Shown here: positions 27,501 to 36,003 of the stretch, piece by piece | Numbering within the stretch: position 1 is the first letter of the stretch | Layout: each line of letters starts with the position of its first letter | Source: Bacteroidota bacterium | GTDB taxonomy: Bacteria > Bacteroidota > Bacteroidia > Bacteroidales > Prolixibacteraceae | DNA length: 64,000 nucleotides | Direction: 5' to 3' | Assembly (NCBI GenBank): GCA_023251455.1 | Contig: JAHEYT010000023.1 | Coordinates: forward strand, 62,001 to 126,000 | Position numbers and translations under genes: made by a program | The notes under the pieces: generated by a model | What the model was told of the DNA's origin: nothing | The model's database searches: none | Seen by the model: the letters and a program-made list of their open reading frames with translations, nothing else

Positions 27501-28526
27501 TTCCTTAATCCGGCCCAAGGAAACATTTCGAAAATCGGGGTGAACATAGTCCATCAGCGGTCTCTCAGTCAATTGTTCAAACGAATCGGCACCTACCGTT
27601 TTTAAGGCAGCAGCGTTTGCAAATACGAACTGTCCACCCTCATGAATAATAACTGCATCGGGCAAAAGATCGACCATGATCCTGTATTTCTCTTCGCTTT
27701 CGCTCAATGCTTTTTCTACTTTTATCCGCTCCGAAATGTCGCGAACAACTCCCTCAGTACAAGAAATATGACCATCTTCTCCATAAAGAAACTGAACATT
27801 CATCGAAATCCAAAACGGTGAGCCATCGCTTTTTCGTCCCTGGCAAACGTAGTCTTCAGTACGTCCGGCTGAACGCAACAACGAAAGCAGTACAGAGCGT
27901 TCGTTGTTGTCGAAATAGAGATTATCTGCTGACTGACCGATTAGTTCATCGGGCGATGGATAACCATACATTTTTACTGTTGAAGGACTTGCAATAGTAA
28001 GGCGCCCGGATAAGTCAGTCTGAAAGTAGGCATCCTGAAGGTTTTCAAATATACCTTTTAACTGCACCTGGGTTTGAACAAGTTCTCTGGTTCGTTCTTC
28101 GACCAGCTTTTCCACCCGTTCCTTTTCAGCTCGTTTTTGTTCGTTCGCCGCCTTTATTTTGACGATGACCATGATCTGCGCCGTGAGTTCGGTTTGGTCG
28201 ATAGGTTTATACAGAAATCCTTCGGCCCCGGCTTCAAGGGCTTTTATCCGATTTCCCCTATCTCCATTTAAATCGGTTAGAAAAACCACCGGAATATCGC
28301 GTACCCGTTCGTCCAATTTCAAAAGGCGACAAACTTCAAATCCATCCATTCCTGGCCTGATAATATTCAGGAGAATCACATCCGGATTATGGGTAATGGC
28401 TAGGTCAATTCCTTTGGGGCCTTCTAATGCAGTGATCACAACCGCTCCGGAGAACACATCGTTAATGATCGCTTTTAGGTTAATGAGGTTATCGTTGGTC
28501 TCGCCAATCGCGAGGATTTTTGGCAT
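24519..28526 (-). CDS. Large PAS/GAF hybrid kinase, degenerate receiver
   Basis: 1335 aa from ATG 28526, chosen over a longer frame (to 28673) because [13 protein letters not shown] is the natural receiver start and is preceded by a purine-rich AAGGAAAGC. Residues 1-120 are receiver-like but the acidic pair is GE (AIGETND) and the phosphoacceptor is Asn ([14 protein letters not shown]). About six PAS/PAC domains fill 155-920, then a GAF domain (930-1080), HisKA ([20 protein letters not shown]) and HATPase_c ([18 protein letters not shown]). No C-terminal receiver is present. Function: cytoplasmic multi-input sensor kinase with unknown ligand and partner. Confidence 0.88.
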   Translation of the reverse strand: [1335 protein letters not shown]

Positions 28527-28913
28527 AATGCTTTCCTTTTTAATTAGGTTGATTCGTTTTCCTGAAAGCCCTAATTTACTAATTAATTGGTCGAAAAAAA
28601 GAGTACGGAAATTATTCAAGAACACATACCAACGCATCCATTTATCACTATTTTTGTAAGTAATTAAGATCAACCATTTTGCTATTGATGGAAGCTCACA
28701 TCTACATAGTAACTCTTCTAAAAACCTACCGGCGATTATTCAGTTGCCTGATGTTCTACAATTAAACCCCAAGGAAGTAGGAAAAAGGATGGGTCATTGG
28801 GAAAATTAATGTCCTGATTTTGTGTCTTTTTCTTGTTGTTTTTCCTCTTCCCTCTTTTCTTATTTTATTAAAGAAGTTTTGAGATTCATTCATAACTCAT
28901 AATTCCAGAATCC
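28527..28913. other. Intergenic region between kinase cluster and GRE operon
   Basis: The two flanking genes diverge, so both promoters should lie here. A plus-strand TATTTTTG (28649-28656) fits TAnnTTTG but is about 260 nt from the GRE start and lacks a -33 TTG. AT-rich tracts and a TTTATTTTATTAAAGAAG stretch lie near 28855. No gene, repeat or riboswitch is recognised. Confidence 0.3.
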
Positions 28914-31376
28914 ATGTTTGAAAAAATAACCCAACATACTGAGTCTCCGTTGCGGACTGCCGCCGCTGAAGGCAATTTCTACGAACCCAAAACAAATCCC
29001 ATCGGTCCGGGAATGAACGAACGCATCCAGAAACTCCGGAAACTGAGCGTTGAGGCCGAACCTTCCTTATCCATCGAACGCGCCCTGCACGAAACAGCAT
29101 TCTACAAGGAAAACTTCGGAAAAATGTCGATTCCGGTTTTGCGTGCTGCCAATTATTTGGATCATTGCCAAAAGAAAGCGATCTACATTGGCGAAGGAGA
29201 GCTTATTGTGGGCGAACGCGGGCCCAAACCCAAATGCGTACCCACTTTTCCTGAACTGACATGCCACAGTGTCGAGGACCTGAATGTACTCAACACCCGC
29301 GAATTGCAGCGTTACACCATCAGTCAGGAAGATATTGATACCTATGTCCGCGAGGTAATTCCATACTGGGCCGGGAAAACCCAGCGTGAGCGAATCTTCA
29401 GCCATGTTCCGCAGGAATGGCGACTGGCATACGAAGCCGGAATGTTCACCGAATTTATGGAACAGCGTGCTCCGGGTCACACCACTTTAGATGGGAAAAT
29501 CTATCGCAAAGGGATGTTGGATTACAAACGCGAGATTGCCGCCAACCTGGCTTCGCTCGATTACCTGAACGATCCGGAGGCTACCGACAAATCGGAAGAA
29601 TGGAAAGCAATGGACATTTCGTGCGATGCCGTCATCCTTTTTGCAGAACGTCATGCCGCTTTCGCTGAAGAAATGGCCGCTTCCGAAACCGACCAAACCC
29701 GAAAAGCCGAACTCCTGAAAATTGCAGAAGTTTGCCGCTGGGTTCCGGCCAATGCGCCGCGCAACCTATGGGAAGCCATTCAGATGTACTGGTTTGTTCA
29801 CCTCGGAACCATTACCGAACTGAACGGCTGGGACGCCATGAATCCGGGACATTTCGATCAGCACCTGACTCCCTTTTACAACAAAGGATTGGCTGATGGA
29901 ACACTCACCCGCGAACAGGCCAAAGAACTGATCTCGTGTTTCTGGATAAAGGTTAATAACCACCCGGCGCCTCCTAAAGTGGGAATCACTGCCCGTGAAA
30001 GCGGAACTTACAACGACTTTACCAACATCAACATTGGCGGCATCAAAAACGATGGCAGCGACGGAACCAGCGAAGTTTCGTACATCATGCTCGAAGTGGT
30101 TGAAGAACTGCATATTCTTCAGCCAGGAAGTTCAGTGCACATCAGCGCCAAAACTCCGGATAAGTTTCTCCACGCGGCAACGCGGGTAATTCGTCAGGGA
30201 CATGGTTATCCGTCGGTTTTTAATCCTGATGTGTATGTTCAGGAATTGATGCGACAGGGAAAATCGCTCACCGATGCCCGCGAAGGTGGTTGCAGCGGCT
30301 GTATCGAAGTAGGCGCTTTCGGGAAAGAAGCCTATTTGCTCACCGGCTACCTCAATGTTCCTAAAATCATAGAAGTTACTTTAAACAACGGCATCAATCC
30401 GGTGACCGGAATTCGGGTTGGTCCCGAAACCGGCGATCCACGCACGTTCAAAACCTATGACGAACTTTATGCTGCGTTCCTGAAACAGCTCGATTTTGTC
30501 GTTGATCTGAAAATGCGCGTGAGCAATTACATCGACCGCATGTTTGCCAAATATGCACCGGCGCCCTTCCTTTCGGTAGTTACCGACGATTGTGTGAGCC
30601 GTGGAAAAGACTATTACGATGGCGGTCCCCGCTACAACACCAGCTATATTCAATGCTGCGGATTGGGAACCGTGACAGACAGTTTGGCTGCGCTCAAAAA
30701 ACATGTGTTCGAAGACAAGACCTTCAGCATGGATCGGGTTTTAAAAGCTGTTCTGAACGATTTTAAAGGCGAAGAAGTTTTGCGTCAAACCATCATGAAC
30801 CGCACGCCGTTCTTCGGAAACGACGACGACTATGCCGATTCGATTGCTGTGAAAGTGTACGACGATTTGGTTGCAGCCATCGACGGCAAGCCAAACATCA
30901 AACCCGGTGGAAAATATCACCTGAATATGCTTTCGACCACCTGTCATGTTTATTTCGGAAAAGTAATGGGAGCAACACCCAACGGGCGTCTGGCTGGCAA
31001 ATCCATTTCCGACGGGACATCACCATCACACGGCGCTGACACGCACGGACCTTCTGCGGTCATCAAATCGCTGACCAAATTCGATCATGTGAAATCGGGC
31101 GGAACCCTGTTGAACCAGCGCTTTTTACCCAGTTTGCTGAAAAAAGAGGAAGACGTCAAAAAATTAGGCCACCTCATCCGGAGTTATTTTACGTTGGGAG
31201 GTCACCACATTCAGTTCAATATTGTGGATACCGCCACTTTGCTGGCAGCGCAGGCTTGTCCGTCGGATTACAAAGACCTGATGGTGCGTATGGCCGGTTA
31301 CAGCGACTATTTCAACGACATGAATGCCGACCTTCAGCAGGAAGTGATTGAGCGCACCGAAAATGATGGATTCTGA
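28914..31376 (+). CDS. HypD-like glycyl radical enzyme
   Basis: 820-aa oxygen-sensitive cytoplasmic enzyme of the pyruvate formate-lyase superfamily. The radical Gly795 is in VRMAGYSDYF; the thiyl Cys463 and base Glu465 are in GGCSGCIEVGAFGKEAY. In trans-4-hydroxy-L-proline dehydratase (HypD) of Clostridioides difficile the key residues, as recalled, are Cys434, Glu436, His160, Asp278 and Gly765. Here Cys463, Glu465, His189 (RAPGHT) and Asp307 (NGWDAMNP) all sit at a constant +29 offset and Gly795 at +30. The N-terminal half also matches that class (GELIVGERG, FTEFMEQRAPGHT). Hydroxyproline dehydration is therefore likely, but the TGC-to-VGA change near the active site leaves room for another substrate. 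Confidence 0.85.
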   Translation: MFEKITQHTESPLRTAAAEGNFYEPKTNPIGPGMNERIQKLRKLSVEAEPSLSIERALHETAFYKENFGKMSIPVLRAANYLDHCQKKAIYIGEGELIVGERGPKPKCVPTFPELTCHSVEDLNVLNTRELQRYTISQEDIDTYVREVIPYWAGKTQRERIFSHVPQEWRLAYEAGMFTEFMEQRAPGHTTLDGKIYRKGMLDYKREIAANLASLDYLNDPEATDKSEEWKAMDISCDAVILFAERHAAFAEEMAASETDQTRKAELLKIAEVCRWVPANAPRNLWEAIQMYWFVHLGTITELNGWDAMNPGHFDQHLTPFYNKGLADGTLTREQAKELISCFWIKVNNHPAPPKVGITARESGTYNDFTNINIGGIKNDGSDGTSEVSYIMLEVVEELHILQPGSSVHISAKTPDKFLHAATRVIRQGHGYPSVFNPDVYVQELMRQGKSLTDAREGGCSGCIEVGAFGKEAYLLTGYLNVPKIIEVTLNNGINPVTGIRVGPETGDPRTFKTYDELYAAFLKQLDFVVDLKMRVSNYIDRMFAKYAPAPFLSVVTDDCVSRGKDYYDGGPRYNTSYIQCCGLGTVTDSLAALKKHVFEDKTFSMDRVLKAVLNDFKGEEVLRQTIMNRTPFFGNDDDYADSIAVKVYDDLVAAIDGKPNIKPGGKYHLNMLSTTCHVYFGKVMGATPNGRLAGKSISDGTSPSHGADTHGPSAVIKSLTKFDHVKSGGTLLNQRFLPSLLKKEEDVKKLGHLIRSYFTLGGHHIQFNIVDTATLLAAQACPSDYKDLMVRMAGYSDYFNDMNADLQQEVIERTENDGF

Positions 31377-31386
31377 TATACCAATT

Positions 31387-31419
31387 ATCCCTGACAGGGT
31401 TTCAAACCCTGTCAGGGAT
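31387..31419 (+). repeat. Perfect palindrome between GRE and activase genes
   Basis: ATCCCTGACAGGGTTT (31387-31402), one C, then AAACCCTGTCAGGGAT (31404-31419): a perfect 16-bp inverted repeat inside an operon. The core CCTGACAGGGT also forms the terminator stem at 62504-62514. No T-run follows, so it is not a terminator here. It could be a REP-type repeat or an mRNA processing or stability element. Confidence 0.75.
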
Positions 31420-31433
31420 ATGACTACAAAAAA

Positions 31434-32342
31434 ATGAATCAACCTTTTATCTTCGATATTAAGCGTTACGCCATCAACGATGGTCCGGGCATCCGGATTG
31501 TCATTTTCCTGAAAGGCTGTAACCTGAACTGCGCCTGGTGCCACAATCCGGAAAGTATCTCGACTGAAACCGAACGGATGTATGCGCCTTCGAAATGTAT
31601 CAAATGTGGAACCTGCGTGATAGCCTGTCCCGAAAAAGCGATTACGTTGACTCTGGATGGAATCATAACCAATGCAGAACTCTGCAACATGACTGGCCGA
31701 TGTCCTGAAGTTTGTCCGACCAAAGCCATTGAAATGTCAGGAACACACATTTCGGTTAATGAAATCATGAACGAAATAGAGAAAGAACGGGTTTTCTTTG
31801 ATCAGTCGGGCGGCGGGGTTACTTTTTCGGGCGGTGAACCTTTGCTGCAATCCCAGGTTCTGATCGAATTACTTGATGAATGTGGCAAGCGCGGAATCCA
31901 CCGGGCGGTTGATACGGCAGGCCTTGCCAATACCGAAATCATTCTGGCTGTTGCCAAACGCACTGACCTTTTTCTTTACGATCTGAAATTGATGGACTCC
32001 GAAAAACATCGGGAATGGGTTGGAGTTCCGAACGAAAAGATTCTGGAGAACCTGAAGATACTGGCCGAAATCGGAGTGAAAATGATCATTCGGATTCCGC
32101 TGATTGGCGGAGTGAACGACGATGTCGAGAATATGGAAGCAACCGCCCGTTTTGTTGCTGAACTTTCAGGAGAAAAGAAAGAAGTTAACCTTCTACCCTA
32201 CCATAAAATTGCCCAAACGAAGTATCAAAAATTAGGTCGGCCGGAAGAATTTCTGCTGCTGGAAGAACCAACAAAAGAAACGCAATTAAATGCAATTGCC
32301 ATTTTTCAAGAATACGGAATAAAGGCAAGTATTGGGGGATAA
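31434..32342 (+). CDS. Glycyl-radical enzyme activating protein
   Basis: 302-aa radical SAM protein that should generate the glycyl radical on the upstream enzyme. The SAM cluster is C29-x3-C33-x2-C36 in GCNLNCAWCHNPE. A ferredoxin-like insert follows: C55, C58, C61 and C65 (CIKCGTCVIACPEKA), then C84, C90 and C94 (CNMTGRCPEVCPTKA), where only three Cys are visible in the second set. The glycine-rich GGGVTFSGGEPL (SAM binding) is intact. It lies 57 nt after the enzyme gene, separated by the palindrome, and is cotranscribed. Confidence 0.92.
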   Translation: MNQPFIFDIKRYAINDGPGIRIVIFLKGCNLNCAWCHNPESISTETERMYAPSKCIKCGTCVIACPEKAITLTLDGIITNAELCNMTGRCPEVCPTKAIEMSGTHISVNEIMNEIEKERVFFDQSGGGVTFSGGEPLLQSQVLIELLDECGKRGIHRAVDTAGLANTEIILAVAKRTDLFLYDLKLMDSEKHREWVGVPNEKILENLKILAEIGVKMIIRIPLIGGVNDDVENMEATARFVAELSGEKKEVNLLPYHKIAQTKYQKLGRPEEFLLLEEPTKETQLNAIAIFQEYGIKASIGG

Positions 32343-32346
32343 TAAA

Positions 32347-32373
32347 AAAGCCCCCGTATAAAACGAAGGCTTT
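32347..32373 (-). terminator. Terminator, mainly for the minus-strand gene
   Basis: AAAGCC (32347-32352) and GGCTTT (32368-32373) pair, with CGT/ACG adding inner pairs. On the minus strand the stem is followed by six Ts, so it best serves the membrane protein gene ending at 32404; on the plus strand it may weakly end the GRE operon. Confidence 0.5.
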
Positions 32374-32403
32374 GATATTCTATAATTGTATTGACCTTTC
32401 CGA

Positions 32404-32820
32404 TTAGGTTGTTTTGTCTTTACCCCAAACCGACACAATTACAGCTCCTAAAATTGAAGCTATAAAGGTCATAACCGCCATGTCAGCCACCATTGCACCA
32501 ATACTATTATACATGGTAGTCATCGAATAAAACGACAGATCAATGGTTACCCCAAATAGCAATCCGAATAAAGCGCCGGTTTTTAATCCATCCACCCATC
32601 CGGAAGCTCCGGACCAATTTAGCATTAATGTTAAAAATAAAGCATAAACAAGGTTCGACAGAATCATTGCCCACCAAACCATATCGGTTGATGGCCTGTT
32701 CATACACTGATTATAATTGGCCAAACTAAAATCGGCCATCAGAATTCCGTAAACCAGCCATCCGAGGAAAAAGTAGGCAATACCTCCAAAAATAGTTCCT
32801 TTTAAAATCTTAGTTTCCAT
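32404..32820 (-). CDS. Small four-helix membrane protein, unknown
   Basis: 138 aa from ATG 32820 (METKILKGTIFGG); the longer frame to 32883 would add a polar N-terminus. Four hydrophobic segments are visible (about 7-26, 48-68, 76-98 and 110-132), with small residues throughout (TGALFGLLFGVTIDLSF) as in channel-like or assembly proteins. Not recognised; it has no charged catalytic motif. It stands alone on the minus strand between the activase and the phosphate transporter, each of which points the other way. Confidence 0.55.
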   Translation of the reverse strand: METKILKGTIFGGIAYFFLGWLVYGILMADFSLANYNQCMNRPSTDMVWWAMILSNLVYALFLTLMLNWSGASGWVDGLKTGALFGLLFGVTIDLSFYSMTTMYNSIGAMVADMAVMTFIASILGAVIVSVWGKDKTT

Positions 32821-32980
32821 ATAAATAAGTTTAGAAGTTGTAATATTGACCATACGATATTTTTCATAAAATGATTCTAACACAAGACTTATTTTTGCGG
32901 CTTATATTACGTATTTAAAGGTATTGTGAGAAACTTCAGAAAATCTGATATTGCCAGCTTTTCAAAATAGAAAACACTTA

Positions 32981-34009
32981 ATGTTCCATCACGTACTTAT
33001 ACCGTTGTTAGCTGCGGTTTTTCTGGCTATTAACATGGGAGGAACAAGCATTTCGCCTTCTTTTTCAGCAGCTTATGGATCAAATGTTATCCGAAAATCG
33101 ATGATTCCGGGACTTTTTGGAATTATGGTTTTTATAGGTGCCATGGTTGCAGGCAAAGCGACCTCCGCCACTTTGGGAAAAGATTTGATTCCTCCGTCTT
33201 ATATGAGTTGGGAGCTGGTCACCATTATTCTGGGTTCTGTCGGAATCACCTTGTTCATTGCCAATCTGGTAGGAATCCCACAATCAAACGTCCAAACCAC
33301 TGTTTTTGCAATTTCGGCACCGGCAACCTATTTCCATCAGTTTAATACAGACAAAGTGTTTTTCGAGATTGTGCCAACTTGGTTTATTGCGCCACTCCTC
33401 TCGTTTACCATTTGTTATCTCTTCGGAAAATACGTTTATACACCAATCCGGAAAAAAGGCTACCTCACATACGGTCAACTTTCGCAACATCCGGTGGTCA
33501 AAGCAATTATTGTAATCATGTCGTTGTATGTTGCTTTTTCCATCGGATCAAATAATGTTGCCAATGCAGTGGGGCCAATCGCGTCGATGATGTCGCACGA
33601 ATTACAACTTCCATTTGATGGAAACGGATTTTCGATTATCATGATTCTTACCACGCTGGTTGTGGCTCCCAACTTTGCCATCGGCGCTTCAATTCTGGGA
33701 AGCAAAGGTTTGGAGAATACCGGGAAAGGAATTTTTCTGTTCGGACCTTTCGAGGCGATTATTATTTCGTTTGTAACCGCCAGTATTTTGCTTATTTCAT
33801 CCGTCACACGCGGAATACCAACATCGTTGATTCAATTGAATGCCGCTGCAATCATCGGGATTGGCGTTGCCCGGATGGGAGCTAAAAATATCTTCCGGAA
33901 AACATCGGTCAACCAATTTTTCGTGATGTGGATCATTGCCCCGGTCATCGCTTTTTCGCTTTCTCTTTTGCTGACTTATTTAGCTGATTATCTGGGGTAT
34001 CTATCGTAA
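32981..34009 (+). CDS. Inorganic phosphate transporter, PiT family
   Basis: 342-aa membrane protein with about 10 helices in two inverted halves. The PiT signature is clear in the second half (SIGSNNVANAVGPIASM) and degenerate in the first (INMGGTSISPSFSAAYGSN, where GANDxANA is expected). It should take up phosphate with H+ or Na+ across the inner membrane; the degenerate N-terminal motif fits a Bacteroidota subgroup or altered selectivity. A TTG-start extension to 32951 is rejected for ATG 32981 (MFHHVLIPLL). It runs convergently into the DUF3788 gene, 5 nt apart. Confidence 0.8.
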   Translation: MFHHVLIPLLAAVFLAINMGGTSISPSFSAAYGSNVIRKSMIPGLFGIMVFIGAMVAGKATSATLGKDLIPPSYMSWELVTIILGSVGITLFIANLVGIPQSNVQTTVFAISAPATYFHQFNTDKVFFEIVPTWFIAPLLSFTICYLFGKYVYTPIRKKGYLTYGQLSQHPVVKAIIVIMSLYVAFSIGSNNVANAVGPIASMMSHELQLPFDGNGFSIIMILTTLVVAPNFAIGASILGSKGLENTGKGIFLFGPFEAIIISFVTASILLISSVTRGIPTSLIQLNAAAIIGIGVARMGAKNIFRKTSVNQFFVMWIIAPVIAFSLSLLLTYLADYLGYLS

Positions 34010-34014
34010 CCAGA

Positions 34015-34437
34015 CTATTTCATTTTCGCTTTCAATTCGATCAATTTCAACGCATTCTCCAGATCTTCAGGCGAACGCATTTCAATAGAAATAGCGCGGA
34101 GCTTCCCGTACCTTTTGGCATTTCTGAATTGTTCCTTTATGTTATCTGGAAGCGTACTTCCCTCAATAACCGGTTCAGCTTTATCGCCAAGCCAAAAACT
34201 TATCCGGAATGTATCTTTGATGATACCCACCCAGTAAAGCGTCTTTTTCTTCCGGAGGGCGCGGTACAGCCAGCTTTTGCCATCGTTGTAAAACCGCCAT
34301 TCTTCGGTGATGTCGAAATGGTTTTCGTAGAGATGTTCAATCAGCTGTTCCCAGTAAACACTATTTTCGCCAATGATCGAAAAGATCAGTTCTTCGGTTG
34401 GCTGTACGTTTGGGTCGGTCAATACGATGGGTTCCAT
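34015..34437 (-). CDS. DUF3788 protein
   Basis: 140-aa soluble protein of the DUF3788 family. The core is a mixed alpha/beta domain with YNDGKSWLYRALRKKKTLYW, ISFWLGDKAEPVI and KRYGKLRAISIEM, the conserved blocks of the family, whose members are small cytosolic proteins without assigned function. No signal peptide. It overlaps no neighbour and converges with the phosphate transporter. Confidence 0.7.
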   Translation of the reverse strand: MEPIVLTDPNVQPTEELIFSIIGENSVYWEQLIEHLYENHFDITEEWRFYNDGKSWLYRALRKKKTLYWVGIIKDTFRISFWLGDKAEPVIEGSTLPDNIKEQFRNAKRYGKLRAISIEMRSPEDLENALKLIELKAKMK

Positions 34438-34634
34438 AAGATTCAGGTTAAATGATGGTTTTCCAAAAGCATTACGAAGTTACAAAGTTTAGTCATGCGG
34501 AGTTTCTAAACGAGCCAAAAATTCGTCCAAACATAAAACCAACGTCCCCTTGTCGTTTCTGGCACTCAGACCTAGGGGAGAAAAAACCTTAGGAATTCGG
34601 AAAAACGTCATCGATGCCGACCAATAGTTTTTTA

Positions 34635-34642
34635 TACCTTTG
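34635..34642 (+). promoter_or_regulatory. -7 box upstream of the oxidoreductase-GH operon
   Basis: TACCTTTG fits TAnnTTTG and ends 46 nt before the ATG at 34689. No -33 TTG is found at 17-23 nt, so confidence is moderate. It is the best promoter candidate before the four-gene exported cluster. Confidence 0.4.
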
Positions 34643-34688
34643 ACTGTTTCATTAGACCCGGCATTAAACCAAACCAACTCATAAAATC

Positions 34689-35801
34689 ATGAAGACAGAA
34701 AGAAATTCGAAGTTCTTTTTTCTGCTTTTGGCCGTCCTCATTTCCTTTCAGGGGGCAGTGGCGCAAAAGCCCATACGTCTGGCCGTGGCCGGAATGACTC
34801 ACGGTCACATCGCGTTTATTATGGGACGACCCGACAAGGGCGATTTCCAGTTGGTCGGCTTTTACGAGCCCAACCACGAACTGGCCCTGAAATTATCGGA
34901 ACGCTACAAGTTTTCTCCCGATCTGATTTATTCCGATTTAGCTAAAATGCTCGACGCCGTAAAACCCGAAGCCGTAGTCGCATTCGGTTCCATTTTCGAT
35001 CACCTCGCAGTGGTCGAAGCCTGCGCCCCGCGCGGCATCCATGTGATGGTCGAAAAACCGCTCGCAGTAAACATGAAACACGCCACCCGAATGGCCGAAC
35101 TGGCTCAAAAGAATAAAATTCACCTGCTTACCGATTACGAAACGTCGTGGTATCCCACCACCGCCAAATCGCTAAAAATGGTGAATGACGAAGATTTTGT
35201 TGGTACGATGCGAAAAGTTGTGATTCACGACGGCCATCAGGGACCGAAAGAAATTGGCTGCGACAAGGTATTTCTCGATTGGCTCACCGATCCGGTACTG
35301 AACGGAGGTGGCGCCATTGTTGATTTTGGCTGCTACGGTGCCAACCTGATGACTGCCCTAACCAAAGGCGAGAAAGCCGTTTCGGTTACCGCTGTCTCCC
35401 GCCAGTTTAAGCCTGAAGTTTACCCCAAAGTTGACGACGACGCAACAATCATTGTGGCCTATCCGCAATCGCAATGCATCATTCAGGCATCGTGGAACTG
35501 GCCTTTCAGCCGGAAAGACATGGAAATTTATGGCGACAAGGGGAACATCCTTACCATCGACAACCACGACATGCGTATCCGTGACAAAGGAATGGCCGCC
35601 GAAAAAACAGAGCATATCACCTCATCCGACGTGGCCGTTTACGAAGATCCGTTCGCCTATTTCGCCGATGTTCTTCACGGAAAAATCACCCTTCCGCCCT
35701 TCGGACTTTATTCACTCGAAAACAATGTACAGGTGGTCAAAATTCTGGATGCTGCCCGCGAATCGGCCAAAACCGGAAAAACGGTTTTTCTGAATGACTG
35801 A
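34689..35801 (+). CDS. Exported Gfo/Idh/MocA oxidoreductase
   Basis: 370 aa. A Sec signal peptide (KFFFLLLAVLISFQGAVAQ) precedes a Rossmann domain starting IRLAVAGMTHGHIAFI, where the usual GxGxxG is replaced by GMTHGH. The EKP motif (HVMVEKPLAV) and a C-terminal alpha/beta domain ending VQVVKILDAARESAKTGKTV are family features. It would oxidise or reduce a sugar at the NAD(P) site, but in the periplasm, so the cofactor must be tightly bound or the enzyme must act on bound sugars, as suggested for exported members in Bacteroides 3-keto-glycoside loci. It heads a cluster with GH43, GH92 and GH130. Confidence 0.82.
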   Translation: MKTERNSKFFFLLLAVLISFQGAVAQKPIRLAVAGMTHGHIAFIMGRPDKGDFQLVGFYEPNHELALKLSERYKFSPDLIYSDLAKMLDAVKPEAVVAFGSIFDHLAVVEACAPRGIHVMVEKPLAVNMKHATRMAELAQKNKIHLLTDYETSWYPTTAKSLKMVNDEDFVGTMRKVVIHDGHQGPKEIGCDKVFLDWLTDPVLNGGGAIVDFGCYGANLMTALTKGEKAVSVTAVSRQFKPEVYPKVDDDATIIVAYPQSQCIIQASWNWPFSRKDMEIYGDKGNILTIDNHDMRIRDKGMAAEKTEHITSSDVAVYEDPFAYFADVLHGKITLPPFGLYSLENNVQVVKILDAARESAKTGKTVFLND

Positions 35802-36003
35802 ACAGTTTTCGACAAAACATTAAAAAGTAACCAATCAGGAAGGATCTAAAACCTACCGAACCATAAAGACAAACCGCTGGATATCAAAGGAAGTTATTCA
35901 GGCAAAATAAAGCCTGACAAAAAATAATTGCAGAAAGGGGTTTAATTGCTGTGCAATCAGCTCACTGAAGTTGTATTACGGTAAATTAAACACACTCTAA
36001 AAA

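Noticed and set aside
28527-28673. 49-residue N-terminal extension of the large kinase
   Set aside because: MPKILAIG is the natural start of a receiver domain and has a purine-rich leader; the extension has no domain character.
34489-34677. Minus-strand frame of 62 aa before the oxidoreductase
   Set aside because: It overlaps the predicted promoter of the oxidoreductase gene and has no recognisable feature.
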